From the NCBI RefSeq assembly GCF_030063195.1, contig NZ_JASISS010000004.1, positions 122,497-186,496 on the forward strand: 64,000 bases of DNA. Direction: 5' to 3'. Positions 7,781 to 16,178 of the stretch are shown here, one piece after another (within the stretch, counting starts at the first letter, position 1; each line of letters starts with the position of its first letter). The translations under genes and the position numbers were made by a program. The DNA is from Cryobacterium sp. PH31-AA6 (lineage in GTDB: Bacteria > Actinomycetota > Actinomycetes > Actinomycetales > Microbacteriaceae). A model generated the notes under the pieces. The model was not told the DNA's origin. It worked only from the letters and a program-made list of their open reading frames with translations, and did not search any database.

Positions 7781-10680
7781 TTCATCCCTGCCAGATTCGT
7801 TACGAGTTCACGAGCGAGCCCGCGCGCGAGAATGCGAGGATCCTCATTCGGGGGGGTGGTCACGTTGACATCTCCCGTCCACGTCGCGCCCCCTGCAGTG
7901 CCGCCGTTCACGCCGCCGCCGGCGTACGACTGCGCGCCGACAGGGACCAGCTGATACCCGAACTTCCCGGCGACGTCCGCGAGGATCTCTGTGGAGCGGC
8001 CTCGCTTGGCCGGGGTGAGCGGAATGTATGCCTCGCCTCCGGTTTCCGGTTCAGCCCACACCCGCATGCTCCCGGCGCGGGCGATCTGTGCGACATGGTT
8101 CTCCCGGGTGCCGCCGTTGGCGAAGTACTCCATCACCCCGCCGTCGGCGAGCCGGTACGGGTCGAGTGCGTTCGGGACGGTGATCCCGATGCTCGTCTGT
8201 TTCGACGCCGGGACGCTCGCCAGCAGGCCGAGGAACGCCTGCACCTTCGCTGTCGCCGCGTCTGTTTTCGCGATCGCCTCGAACTCAGCCTTGGACGGGA
8301 TCTTGAGGATCTCGTCAGCGAGGTCAGATGCCGCCTGCCCGGTGACGCCGAGGTCGGTGATGCGCGTCATCAGCGAGTCACGCGACGCCTCCAGCGAAGC
8401 TTGATACTCCGCGTACCCGCCGCCGGCGTCGATGACAGCCTGCCCCGAGTCCATGGCCGCCTGGGCGATGTCGTCGAGCGCGGCCTGGTTGTTCCGGCCC
8501 TTCTCCGTGGTGATGTCGAGGGTCGTCCCGTTGTCCTTCAGCGACTGGTCGAACGAGTCGTATGCTTCCTCCAGCTTGCGTGCGGAGGCGCGCGCGTCGA
8601 GGTTCTTCCCGTTGGCCGCGTCGATCGAGTCGGCCAGGTCCGCCAGTGATGAGGAGACCCCGTCGACGGCGGCCGCGGTGACGTCGTACGCTGCCGCGAC
8701 CTCGCCGCTGCTGTCAACGGTCTCGCCGTCCACGGACTGCTTCTGCTCCGCAAGACGTATAGCCTCGGCGAGGGAGTCGGACTCGCCCTTGACCGCATCG
8801 GATACCCGTTGAGCGCTGGCCGCAGCGAGCACCCAGTCCTTTCCGAATGCCGCCTCCTTTTGCGTGCCCGTCATGCCCTGGATTTCAGCGAGTTTTTGCT
8901 GCACGAGCTTGAGGTCAGGCACGCTTCCAGATGCTGCGTTCGTGATGACATCGAGGCCGAGGCCGATTTTCTGCGCGGCGTCGTAGGCGGAATCCGCCCC
9001 CGTCTGGATGCCGAGGAAACTACCCTTGATCTGGAGGTTCGCTTTGATCATGTCGCGGGTAGAGTCAGTGATCCGTCCGGTGGTCGCTTCGAGGGTGTCG
9101 CCGTATGCGGAGGTCTTCGCCTGGGCGTCAGCGTTCGCGCTGCCCACGAGGCCGAGGACGACGACGAGTGCTGTGAGGGCGAGGCCGATGGCACCGCCCG
9201 CGACCGCGGTCTTCTTCATCGTCGTGTTCAGTTCGAGCAGGGCGATCTTGAACTGGGCGATCTTCGGGACCATCAGGAGCATGGTGCCGCCGAGCAGGAG
9301 CGCCGCAGCGGTCCCGACGCCGAGCGCGAGTGCAGTTCCCTGCACGGCCGGGTCGAGGCTTCCATATACGTCGACGAGGCCGGTAACGATCTGCACCATC
9401 TCGCGGAGGCTGCCGTTCGCAGCGGATCCCGTGTTGATGAGTGCGGAGTCCATCGCCCCGCCGAGCTTCTCGATGTCGCCCGCGAGGTTGTCCTGCTTCT
9501 TCGCGGCCTGGAGTGCGGCATATCCGGCGTCGTTGACGTTCGCCGTCCACTCGGCCACGCCTTTCGCGCCCGCCTCGTATAGTGTGCCCGCGGCGTTCGC
9601 GGACTCAGCGCCGAAGATGGCACCGAGGGCAGCGGAACGGGTCTCCTCATTGAGCCCGCCGAGGCCCTTCTTCAGTTGCTCAGCTGCAGCGCCCATGCCG
9701 ATGAAGTTGCCCTGCGCATCGAATACCTTGATGCCGTACTCCTCCATGACATCGGCGCCCTTTTTCATCGGGGAAGTCAGGGACTGGATGACGCCGCGCA
9801 GCCCGGTTCCGGCCTTTTCGCCGAGGATGCCGTTGGCTGCGAGCAGGCCGAGAGTGCCAACCGTCTCTTCGAGCGGGATCTTCAGCCGGGCGAAGGTCGG
9901 GCCAACGTAGTTGAGTGCGAGGGCCAAGTCGTCGACGGACCCCTGAGCTTTGCCCGCGCCGGCGGCGAGCAGGTCGGCCACATGCCCAGCCTCGGAACCC
10001 TTGAGCTTGAACACGGACAGGGTCGTGGCCGCGATCTCTGCGGCGCGCGCCACACCCAGCTCGCCGGCGGCAGCGAGGGCGAGGGATCCGTTCAACGCAC
10101 CACCAAGGATGGCGCTGGTCGTCAGGCCAGCCTTGGAGAGTTCCGTCTGGGCGTTGGCAGCCTCCGTGGCCGAGTAGGCCGAGTCCGCGCCCGCCTTGAT
10201 CGCTGCGGCGCCGAGTTGCTTCTGTGTGGCCGCGTTCGCCATGGTCGCTGCGGCCGTGTTGGAGTTGGCCTGCGCGAACTCGGAGAACTTCGCGACCGAC
10301 ACAGCCGCCATGGCAGCAATGGCCGCACCGATGCCGACCGCAGCCGTGCCGATCAGGCGGCCGGCGTCGTCGGACTTCTTCTTGAGATCCTCGATTTCTG
10401 CCGCGGTCTTCTTGACCTTCGGCGCAGCGGTGTCGGCTTCCTCGCCGAGCTTCTTCGTGGCCTTGCCAGCATCCTCGACGGGTGCCTTCGCCGCCTTCGC
10501 AGCCTTGCCCGTCTTGTCGACCTGCTCGCCGACTGGGGCGATCTTCTTCGCGGCCGTGTCAGCGGATGCTCCCAGACCTGCGACAGCGCGGTCAGCGTCG
10601 GTCAGGTCACGCTTGAATACCTCCGCGCCGACCGTCTGGATGCGGAATGCGATCGCGCCTGCGTTGAATGCTGCGGACAC
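7777..10680 (-). CDS. Tail tape measure protein
   Basis: At 967 residues this is the longest phage gene. The N-terminal 130 residues are Ala/Lys-rich coiled coil. The centre (about 230-420) matches the TP901-type tape-measure core: GLRGVIQSLTSPM, then GAADQ-like repeats and LGGLNEETRSAALGAIFG. Hydrophobic helices follow at about 440-510. It starts at GTG 10680 with GAGGTGAC ahead of it, and overlaps the frameshifted chaperone gene by 74 bp. The protein sets tail length and is injected with the DNA. Confidence 0.92.
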   Translation of the reverse strand: MSAAFNAGAIAFRIQTVGAEVFKRDLTDADRAVAGLGASADTAAKKIAPVGEQVDKTGKAAKAAKAPVEDAGKATKKLGEEADTAAPKVKKTAAEIEDLKKKSDDAGRLIGTAAVGIGAAIAAMAAVSVAKFSEFAQANSNTAAATMANAATQKQLGAAAIKAGADSAYSATEAANAQTELSKAGLTTSAILGGALNGSLALAAAGELGVARAAEIAATTLSVFKLKGSEAGHVADLLAAGAGKAQGSVDDLALALNYVGPTFARLKIPLEETVGTLGLLAANGILGEKAGTGLRGVIQSLTSPMKKGADVMEEYGIKVFDAQGNFIGMGAAAEQLKKGLGGLNEETRSAALGAIFGAESANAAGTLYEAGAKGVAEWTANVNDAGYAALQAAKKQDNLAGDIEKLGGAMDSALINTGSAANGSLREMVQIVTGLVDVYGSLDPAVQGTALALGVGTAAALLLGGTMLLMVPKIAQFKIALLELNTTMKKTAVAGGAIGLALTALVVVLGLVGSANADAQAKTSAYGDTLEATTGRITDSTRDMIKANLQIKGSFLGIQTGADSAYDAAQKIGLGLDVITNAASGSVPDLKLVQQKLAEIQGMTGTQKEAAFGKDWVLAAASAQRVSDAVKGESDSLAEAIRLAEQKQSVDGETVDSSGEVAAAYDVTAAAVDGVSSSLADLADSIDAANGKNLDARASARKLEEAYDSFDQSLKDNGTTLDITTEKGRNNQAALDDIAQAAMDSGQAVIDAGGGYAEYQASLEASRDSLMTRITDLGVTGQAASDLADEILKIPSKAEFEAIAKTDAATAKVQAFLGLLASVPASKQTSIGITVPNALDPYRLADGGVMEYFANGGTRENHVAQIARAGSMRVWAEPETGGEAYIPLTPAKRGRSTEILADVAGKFGYQLVPVGAQSYAGGGVNGGTAGGATWTGDVNVTTPPNEDPRILARGLARELVTNLAGMK

Positions 10681-11394
10681 TGGTCACCTCTTTCTTGAGC
10701 CATGACTCGTCGTCGGAGTCGAGGAGGCGTTGGATCGCGGAACGGATGTAATGCCAGGTGCGGGTGTCGAGCGCCCGGTCGAGGTCCGTGATGAGGCCGT
10801 GCTGGGCGAGGTCGAGTTCGACCTCGCCCTGAAGCTGGGGGAGCACGGTGCCCCACAGCTCTACTGCGGTGAGGCTGCGGGCCTCGTCTTCTTCGGCGAC
10901 CGATTCGCGCGCGGCTTGTCGGCCGGCAGCCTGTCGACGGTCGTAGTACTCCTGCCGGTAGGCGGGGTAGGTGCCAGTTTCTGGATCAGGCTCTCCAATG
11001 CCGTACTGGGCGCGGTCTGCGTTGGTGAGATCCCCAAAGTCAAGATCAGGAGCTCGAGTGCTTTTTTTGATCCGGCGAGGCCTTCCCCCCCGGAGATGTA
11101 CGCGTTGACGCCGTCGAGGCCGAGCACGGTCTGCCAGTAGAACGCGGGCAGGAGAACGGACTCGGCCTCGTGAAGGGAGAGTTCCTCGCGGATGCGCTCG
11201 TACACGACCGGGCCGACAGCTTCGGCGAGGACGTCATCCATCCCTGCGGGGCTGAGGTTCCCGGCGACGATGTTGAGGAACGTCTCGGTGAGTGCCTGCC
11301 CCTGGCGGCCGCCGAGCGGGGCGATGATGAAGGACTCTTCGATGCCGTCGACGTGGATGGCGAGACTGCGACCTTGGATGGTGGTGGTGATCAT
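10607..11394 (-). CDS. Tail assembly chaperone gpGT, made by -1 frameshift
   Basis: A -1 slip on seven A residues (minus strand, 11068-11062) joins codon 111 of the gpG-like frame to an open frame running to 10607, giving about 262 residues. I translated that frame by hand and found no stop between the slip site and 10607. It reads STRAPDLDFGDLTNADRAQ..., then WGTVLPQLQGEVELDLAQH and finally LLDSDDESWLKKEVT, which is the typical T-domain. In lambda and actinophages this G/GT ratio is needed for tail assembly. The feature spans one frame change and is not a simple ORF. Confidence 0.85.
10861..11394 (-). CDS. Tail assembly chaperone gpG (unshifted product)
   Basis: This 177-residue protein starts at ATG 11394 (MITTTIQGRSLAIHVDG) with GGGAG upstream. 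The conserved part ends about residue 125 (AGSKKALELLILTLG). The remaining 50 residues, rich in Pro, Thr and Lys, are read only when no slip occurs. It lies between the HNH gene and the tape measure, as expected for the G gene. It likely coats the tape-measure protein during assembly and is not kept in the virion. Confidence 0.85.
   Translation of the reverse strand: MITTTIQGRSLAIHVDGIEESFIIAPLGGRQGQALTETFLNIVAGNLSPAGMDDVLAEAVGPVVYERIREELSLHEAESVLLPAFYWQTVLGLDGVNAYISGGEGLAGSKKALELLILTLGISPTQTAPSTALESLIQKLAPTPPTGRSTTTVDRLPADKPRANRSPKKTRPAASPQ
11062..11068 (-). other. Slippery heptamer A AAA AAA for -1 frameshift
   Basis: On the coding strand the sequence is TCA AAA AAA GCA. This is an X XXY YYZ site in phase with gpG, and after the slip it opens the T frame. 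Phage G/GT genes are classic users of such sites. No strong pseudoknot was identified just downstream. Confidence 0.85.
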
Positions 11395-11428
11395 GGTGTT
11401 CTCCCTGTCAGAAGGTGGAAAAGGGTAC

Positions 11429-11458
11429 AAAAAAGGCGGCTGACAAGGGCCAGCCGCC
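11429..11458 (-). terminator. Intrinsic terminator before gpG
   Basis: The minus strand reads GGCGGCTG, an 8-base loop, CAGCCGCC and then six T residues. That is a perfect 8-bp GC-rich stem plus U-tract. It lies between the HNH gene stop (11485) and gpG (11394). Late transcription must read through it or restart after it. Confidence 0.85.
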
Positions 11459-11484
11459 CGGGTGATGCGTGAGTTTGAGGTGCG

Positions 11485-12003
11485 CTACTTGAGCGCCTGC
11501 CTCTGTTTCCAGAGGGCGTAGTCATGCTTGCTCTTGGCCTTGAGGCAGGTCTTGCACCGATCGCGGCGCTTTTCCCCGCCGTCAGCACTCCCGTAGATTC
11601 GGCGATAGGTGTTCTCGGCGGTCATCTCGTGACCGTGCACGCAGTGCGTGCGCAGCAGGCTCAGATGCGTGCCCTGATCCAGGGTGTCGCGCATGTTCGC
11701 GTAATGGGTGTCGTACCGGAGGTTGCTCGCTCGGTTGTCGTCGCTGCCGCCTGGACCGTGGCAGACTTCCTGCCCGTCTGGCCGGAGACCGATGAACGCG
11801 GTCGCGACGAGGTGGTGCACGTAGCACCTTGCGGATTCACCGTCGAGCCTGAGGTCGACCGCAAGATATCGCCCAGCCAGAAACGGCTTGAGCATATTCT
11901 TGGTCAAGTTCGACCAGACGCGTCCCAAGTTCGATATCGAGTAGCGGTCCTCGTGGCCACCGATGGGCTTCCAGACCTCTTGTGGACAGGTAATATCGGT
12001 CAC
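11485..12003 (-). CDS. HNH homing endonuclease with NUMOD4 domain
   Basis: This 172-residue protein has an N-terminal NUMOD4 motif (VWKPIGGHEDRYSISNLG). An HNH nuclease core follows (VHHLVATAFIG, then VCHGPGGSDDNRASNL). The C-terminal module contains C-x2-GH and R-C-x2-C. It starts at GTG 12003 with AAGGAG seven bases before. It separates the major tail gene from the chaperone gene, which are normally adjacent, and is flanked by hairpins on both sides. These are signs of a self-mobile insertion. Other NUMOD4/HNH genes are free-standing homing enzymes in phages. Confidence 0.88.
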   Translation of the reverse strand: MTDITCPQEVWKPIGGHEDRYSISNLGRVWSNLTKNMLKPFLAGRYLAVDLRLDGESARCYVHHLVATAFIGLRPDGQEVCHGPGGSDDNRASNLRYDTHYANMRDTLDQGTHLSLLRTHCVHGHEMTAENTYRRIYGSADGGEKRRDRCKTCLKAKSKHDYALWKQRQALK

Positions 12004-12040
12004 ATCAACTCCTTACTGAGTTGGTCATGCCCCCGGTCTG

Positions 12041-12101
12041 TTAGCGCAGATGCGGGGGTCTTCGGTAATTCTACCAAAGACCCCCGACATTCAGGCGCTA
12101 A
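12041..12101 (-). terminator. Long hairpin at end of major tail gene
   Basis: An inner 14-bp stem (12054-12067 with 12072-12085, one mismatch, 4-base loop) is extended by an outer 7-bp pair TTAGCGC/GCGCTAA (12041-12047 with 12095-12101). The outer arm overlaps the stop codon of the major tail gene. There is no T-run after it, so it may act as a weak terminator or mRNA-stabilising 3' hairpin. Confidence 0.6.
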
Positions 12102-12844
12102 CTTCCACGCGTGTAGGGATACGACGCGGAAGCGCCGACTGCGTTCGTGAGGATGATCGGCGCCGACCCGGCGGTGCCTGCGGGGACCTCGAGGACGACG
12201 ATGTTCGGCTCGCCGGGGATCTGCGAGATCGACGTGACCGGGACCCCGCCGATGGTGGCCGCGGTGATCGCCGAGACGTTGTAGCCGCGGCAATACACGT
12301 TCGCGCTGGCGATCGCATTGGCCGGGAGGGCCGAGTCGAGCACGGGGATGCCCGTTCCCGCGATCGGGGAGGTGATCTGTGCGACCGGGCCGTCGTTCGT
12401 GAGGGTGAACGTCCACACGAACTTGTCCTTGAACCCGGTCGAGGACTTGACCGCGGCCACCGAGTAGGAACCTTCGAGGGCGATCAGGTTCTCGTCCTTC
12501 GCGTCGAAGGTCTGCGCCGAGACCTTGTTCGCGGCGCCGGTGCTGCGGGCGACGACGAGCAGGGCGACGAGCCACGCCTGGGCGATGCGGCCGAGGTTGT
12601 CTCGGATGCCCTCCGCGGTGAACGTGATGACCTGGTTGTATCCGATCACCGAGACGGAGTCGGTTCCCTTGAGCCCGTAGGCTTCGCGGGCGACGGTGAT
12701 CGGGGTGGGCGTGTTGACGAGGGCGTTGATGTCGCCGGAGACGTTCTCGAATGACCCGGCCCGCTTGATGCGGAGGATCTCTTCGTGGGCGAGTGCGATG
12801 GTGCCGGCGGTGGGGACCTCGGCGTCGAACATGGTTGTGGTCAT
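12098..12844 (-). CDS. Major tail protein
   Basis: This 248-residue protein is placed between the minor-capsid/connector genes and the tail chaperones. The first 155 residues look like a tail-tube domain (MTTTMFDAEVPTAGTIALAHEEILRIKRAG). The C-terminus (about 165-248: VAQITSPIAGTGIPVLDS ... VLEVPAGTAGSAPIIL) reads like an Ig-like/IPT domain that would decorate the tube surface, a common addition in siphoviruses. AATTGGAGAAATC precedes the ATG. Confidence 0.8.
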   Translation of the reverse strand: MTTTMFDAEVPTAGTIALAHEEILRIKRAGSFENVSGDINALVNTPTPITVAREAYGLKGTDSVSVIGYNQVITFTAEGIRDNLGRIAQAWLVALLVVARSTGAANKVSAQTFDAKDENLIALEGSYSVAAVKSSTGFKDKFVWTFTLTNDGPVAQITSPIAGTGIPVLDSALPANAIASANVYCRGYNVSAITAATIGGVPVTSISQIPGEPNIVVLEVPAGTAGSAPIILTNAVGASASYPYTRGS

Positions 12845-12916
12845 GATTTCTCCAATTGGGGGTGGTGTCGGGCGCGCCGACGAACCCCACGGCTGTGGGG
12901 AGTTTGTGGGGGTGGG

Positions 12917-13354
12917 TTACTGCCGGCGTCCGAGGAACGTGAACGTCTGCGCGGTGGAGGCGCGGCCCGAAGTGTCGGCGGTGTACGCGAGCTCGGAGAA
13001 CAGTTCCGTCCAGGCGATGCTGTGCCCGGGCGGGGTGTTCTGCTTCTGGTCGAGCGCCTTCGCGATGAGCGCGGCCCAGTTGTCGGCGGCGATGCGGCTG
13101 CCCTTGAGCCGGGACAGGACCTGCACCCGGTAGAGCATGTTCGCGCGGCCGTCAGGGACCGGTGACAGCCATGTGAGGATCAGACAGTTGTCGGTGCCGG
13201 CGGCCGTGGGCAGGTCGGGCCCGTTCGTGTAGATGCCCCGCTCAGTGGCGAGGTACGCGGTGCCGTCCGAGCGGTACACGCCACACCCTGCGTCTTCGAG
13301 GTGCTGTGCGAGTGCCCGCTTGAACACGATGGCGAGGGAATCAGGATCAGCCAC
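12917..13354 (-). CDS. Minor capsid / tail terminator protein (Minor_capsid_3-like)
   Basis: This 145-residue protein starts at GTG 13354 (MADPDSLAIVFKRALAQHL), which overlaps the upstream gene by 8 bp. It is the last of a trio of small head-tail genes and stands just before the major tail protein, the usual position for the tail terminator. The fold-like pattern is helix, then LILTWLSPVPDG, a helix and a final beta strand (AQTFTFLGRR). The name is based on gene order plus general pattern. Confidence 0.6.
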   Translation of the reverse strand: MADPDSLAIVFKRALAQHLEDAGCGVYRSDGTAYLATERGIYTNGPDLPTAAGTDNCLILTWLSPVPDGRANMLYRVQVLSRLKGSRIAADNWAALIAKALDQKQNTPPGHSIAWTELFSELAYTADTSGRASTAQTFTFLGRRQ

Positions 13355-13739
13355 GTCCGGCCTCCGTTGCGATGATCTGGCCCAGCTCGTCCTTGTTCTG
13401 CAGGGCGGGGTCTTCGAGGTACTTCGACTTGCGGCCGTTCTGGAAGTTCGACCCGCCCGCGTACCGGCGACCGAGGGAGTCGACGAGCGCCTGGTCCTCA
13501 TGCCATCGGGCGCTATACGGAGCGTCGTAGACCACGGTGGCATCATCCCCAGCGTTCGTAGCCGGGTCGACCTGCCCTGAGGCGACGAGCGCGCCGACAT
13601 CATCCATGGGCGCCTCAGCCGCTGAGAGCGCGAGGAGTCGTTCGGCGGCGATGTTCTGCCCGGTGACGACGCCGGCGAGGATCATGTTCGACACCTCGCC
13701 GATCATGCTGGTCAGGCTGACGGAGACGCGAACGCCCAT
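13347..13739 (-). CDS. Minor capsid protein (Minor_capsid_2-like)
   Basis: This 130-residue protein contains PYSARWHEDQALVDSLG and then FQNGRKSKYLEDPAL. This resembles the 'YA.YQHE...aKFLE.P' signature of head-tail minor capsid proteins. It sits second in the head-tail connector trio and overlaps its downstream neighbour by 8 bp. The role is presumably head completion or joining. Confidence 0.65.
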   Translation of the reverse strand: MGVRVSVSLTSMIGEVSNMILAGVVTGQNIAAERLLALSAAEAPMDDVGALVASGQVDPATNAGDDATVVYDAPYSARWHEDQALVDSLGRRYAGGSNFQNGRKSKYLEDPALQNKDELGQIIATEAGRG

Positions 13740-13748
13740 GATGACCTC

Positions 13749-14090
13749 CTACAGGTACAGCTCCACGTGACTCGGGGTCCCGGCGTATTCGAAGTAGGCG
13801 CTGTCAATGACTTCCGCCTGGTGTTCGCGCGGGGTGCCCTTCCACACGGTGACGAGGGAAGCGGGCAGCACGTCATCGGTCAGCAGGAGCACGACGAACG
13901 CCGTCGACGTGACCTCTTGCCCCACGGTCGGTGACGATGACCGCCGGTCGACGACGAGGCGTGATTTCGCTTCCACGTACGCGGGCCGGGCAAGGTCAGG
14001 GGCGGCCCACGTTTGCCCCTCAGCGCCCTGCCCGGTGAGCCGGGTGATATCGATGCGGTGCGGCAGGTGTTTCGCTCTCAGGCGGGCCAT
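13749..14090 (-). CDS. Head-tail joining protein (Minor_capsid_1-like)
   Basis: This 113-residue protein begins MARLRAKHLPHRIDITRLTGQG and is rich in beta strands (TSTAFVVLLLTDDVLPASLVTVW). The size, start pattern and position match the stopper or head-closure family. It lies between the 139-residue adaptor and the Minor_capsid_2-like protein with spacers of 8-9 bp. Confidence 0.6.
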   Translation of the reverse strand: MARLRAKHLPHRIDITRLTGQGAEGQTWAAPDLARPAYVEAKSRLVVDRRSSSPTVGQEVTSTAFVVLLLTDDVLPASLVTVWKGTPREHQAEVIDSAYFEYAGTPSHVELYL

Positions 14091-14098
14091 GGTGCCTC

Positions 14099-14518
14099 CT
14101 ACGTGTGCGAAACGATCGACGAAGTGAGGCCAGCGTTCGTGAGAATGTCGACGGCCCGCTCGCCGATGCGCTGGATGAGCTTGTCGCGGGGGGATGCGGC
14201 TGTCTGGTTGCTGCTCGTCGTGCCCAGGGAGACGGAGCCGATCTTCACCGCGCCTTGTGCTGCGGTGGCGCCGGTCGGGTCGTCCGTCTCTTCCCAGTAC
14301 TCGACGATCGCGCAGGTGGCCTCTTTGAACGCGTCCGAGACGGGCAGGCTGGCAGGGTAGCCGTCGACGTCGACGTCGTAACGTGCCAGACGGGTGAGCT
14401 TCTCCACCTCGATGGACGCGGAGCGGAGCCGCTTGCCCAGCTTGGCGGTGTCGCCGATGAACGGGTCCTCAGCGAGGCTGGCGTAGTCGATGCTCGTGGC
14501 GTAGACGCGCTGGGCCAT
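14099..14518 (-). CDS. Head-tail connector / adaptor protein
   Basis: This 139-residue mainly helical protein contains DPFIGDTAKLGKRLRSASIEVEKLTRLARY and VSDAFKEATCAIVEYW, as in gp6-type adaptors that dock under the portal. A low-complexity loop (TSSNQTAASPRDK) precedes the last helix. The start ATG lies two bases after the stop of the preceding gene, suggesting coupling. Confidence 0.65.
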   Translation of the reverse strand: MAQRVYATSIDYASLAEDPFIGDTAKLGKRLRSASIEVEKLTRLARYDVDVDGYPASLPVSDAFKEATCAIVEYWEETDDPTGATAAQGAVKIGSVSLGTTSSNQTAASPRDKLIQRIGERAVDILTNAGLTSSIVSHT

Positions 14519-14520
14519 GT

Positions 14521-14820
14521 TCAGTCCTCCGTGGAGCCCGCGTCGAGGAAGGCACGTACGATCTGCGCCTTGGTCGCACCCTTGGGCACGTCGACACCTT
14601 CGATCTTCGCGAGGTCGCGCAGTTGCGCCACGGTCAGATCGAAGAATGGTGTCCCCTCAGCGGCAGGCTCTTCGACCTCGTACCCATGGAGACGGTAGGC
14701 GTCGAGGAGGTTCGGGTCGTCGGTCAGGTCGACCTCGGCGAACCCGTCATGGAAGACGACGCCGCCGATCCTGTCGGTGAACGTGCCGGGCTTCGGGTTG
14801 GGGTGCTTCACGCGGGCCAT
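14521..14820 (-). CDS. Small head protein with SAP/HeH-like C-terminal helix pair
   Basis: The protein has 99 residues. The N-terminal half is beta-like (GTFTDRIGGVVFHDGFAEVDL). The C-terminus (FFDLTVAQLRDLAKIEGVD followed by VPKGATKAQIVRAFL) is a helix-extended loop-helix motif of the HeH/LEM/SAP type that often binds nucleic acid. Small proteins with this ending commonly follow the capsid gene in actinophages. Whether it is structural is inferred from position. Confidence 0.55.
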   Translation of the reverse strand: MARVKHPNPKPGTFTDRIGGVVFHDGFAEVDLTDDPNLLDAYRLHGYEVEEPAAEGTPFFDLTVAQLRDLAKIEGVDVPKGATKAQIVRAFLDAGSTED

Positions 14821-14851
14821 GGGGGCCTCCGATCAGATAGGGGCGGGGTTG

Positions 14852-14924
14852 TCGCTCTCGCAGGGGTCGAACCTGCGACATCACGGTTATGGGCCGTGCG
14901 CTCTGCCGACTGAGCTAGAGAGCG
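14852..14924 (-). tRNA. tRNA-Met (CAT), phage-encoded
   Basis: A full cloverleaf can be drawn on the minus strand. The acceptor is CGCTCTC/GAGAGCG, the D stem GCTC/GAGC, the anticodon stem CACGG/CCGTG with loop CCCATAA, and the T stem GCAGG/CCTGC with TTCGACC loop. The discriminator is A; CCA is not encoded. It lies inside the late operon between the capsid terminator and the next head gene. CAT could also mark an Ile2 (lysidine) or initiator tRNA. Confidence 0.88.
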
Positions 14925-14929
14925 GGGGT

Positions 14930-14967
14930 GCCGGCCCCGAGACGGTGGAAGACGCCTCGGGGCCGGC
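14930..14967 (-). terminator. Hairpin after the capsid gene
   Basis: A perfect 12-bp inverted repeat (GCCGGCCCCGAG with CTCGGGGCCGGC, 14-base loop) stands just after the capsid stop and before the tRNA. It has no U-tract, but the position and strength fit a partial terminator or a processing/stability element for capsid mRNA. Confidence 0.6.
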
Positions 14968-14975
14968 GGGTAGTG

Positions 14976-16169
14976 CTAGGCGAACACGGGGAGGCCACGC
15001 AGCTGGGCGTGAGCCTTCTCGTTGCCGTACTCCAGGCCGATCTCGCCGTACAGCTGGGTGCGGTCAGCGGAGCCGACCTTCGCCAGGTCCTCCTCGAAGA
15101 AGTGGCCCTTGCCGGGGACCTCGAGGAAGAACGGGGCGAGCTGCTCCAGCGACACGATCGCGAGGGCGTCCTGGGGCAGCTGACGGTCGAGCATGATGTT
15201 CAGCGTGCCGAAGTCAGTCTCGATGGTCGTCAGGTTCACCCCGCCGACGTTGCGGGTGCCGCCCATGGGGTCGACCTTCGCGTAGGCGGCCGCGTAGGTC
15301 GCGGTCAGGTTGCGCTTCTGCGAGGAGTTGACCGCGATGGTCGCCGACACGACGTCGCCGAGTCCACCGTTGTCGTACGCCTTCTGGAACAGGGAGTTGT
15401 ACGTGTCCAGCGTCGGCGCGGTGCTCGACACGGGGATGACCTTGACGCCGGTTGCGGTGCCGATGGTGATGGCAGCGCCGCCCACGGTCGCAGCGACCTT
15501 GAACGAGACGGTCGTGGCGACCGACTGCACGAAGTACACGCGGCCGATGACCACAGCGCCCGATGCGCCACGTCCGGTGAAGATCACCTTGTCGCCGACG
15601 CTCAGTGAGTGGGTGCCGGTGATGGTGTCCGTGGCCGCCGTCGCCAGGATCTCCGCGTTGCCGTAGATGACCCGGTTGGTGGAGATCGCCTGCAGTAGGC
15701 CGCGAGTCTTCCGAGCCTGCGTGTTGTCGCTCGGCTTGACGTACTCGCCATTCCAGAACGCGTGGTTCACGTCCTTGGCGATGGCCTTGATCTCGAGCAT
15801 GACCTGGTGGTCGTGCTCGTTGGCGACGGGGTTGGTGCCGTCTGCGCCGGCGTTGGTGAGCAGGTTCGGGGTCGACTGCTTGGTGTAGCTGGTCTCGACC
15901 GCGGAGTGGTGGATCTCGGCGATGTTGCGCGCGAACGAACGCACACGACCCACACCGGAGGGTGCGTTCGCGCCCTCGAGCGCGGTGATCTGGTCGCTGT
16001 CGCGGAGATCCTCGAACTGCCACTCCTTCTCGACGGTCTTGACGGACACGCCGCCGGTAAGACCACCGATGGCGGAGAGCAGCGGGGTGGATTCGGGGGT
16101 GATCTGGAACAGTTCCCCGACGAAGTTGGGCTCGTTGTAGGTCGTTCCCTGACCGGTAATTCCTGGCAT
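14976..16169 (-). CDS. Major capsid protein (DUF5309/SU10-like, HK97 fold)
   Basis: This 397-residue protein has the order of the SU10 major capsid family: MPGITGQGTTYNEPNFVGELFQ..., an E/A-rich loop (EGANAPSGVGRVRSF), a long spine helix (ANEHDHQVMLEIKAIAKDVNHAFW) and the C-terminal DFGTLNIMLDRQLPQDALAIV segment. Between about residues 173 and 245 an extra beta domain is inserted (GTHSLSVGDKVIFTGRG...). It is preceded by the scaffold gene and followed by a strong hairpin. Confidence 0.85.
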   Translation of the reverse strand: MPGITGQGTTYNEPNFVGELFQITPESTPLLSAIGGLTGGVSVKTVEKEWQFEDLRDSDQITALEGANAPSGVGRVRSFARNIAEIHHSAVETSYTKQSTPNLLTNAGADGTNPVANEHDHQVMLEIKAIAKDVNHAFWNGEYVKPSDNTQARKTRGLLQAISTNRVIYGNAEILATAATDTITGTHSLSVGDKVIFTGRGASGAVVIGRVYFVQSVATTVSFKVAATVGGAAITIGTATGVKVIPVSSTAPTLDTYNSLFQKAYDNGGLGDVVSATIAVNSSQKRNLTATYAAAYAKVDPMGGTRNVGGVNLTTIETDFGTLNIMLDRQLPQDALAIVSLEQLAPFFLEVPGKGHFFEEDLAKVGSADRTQLYGEIGLEYGNEKAHAQLRGLPVFA

Positions 16170-16178
16170 GGTTGCTCC

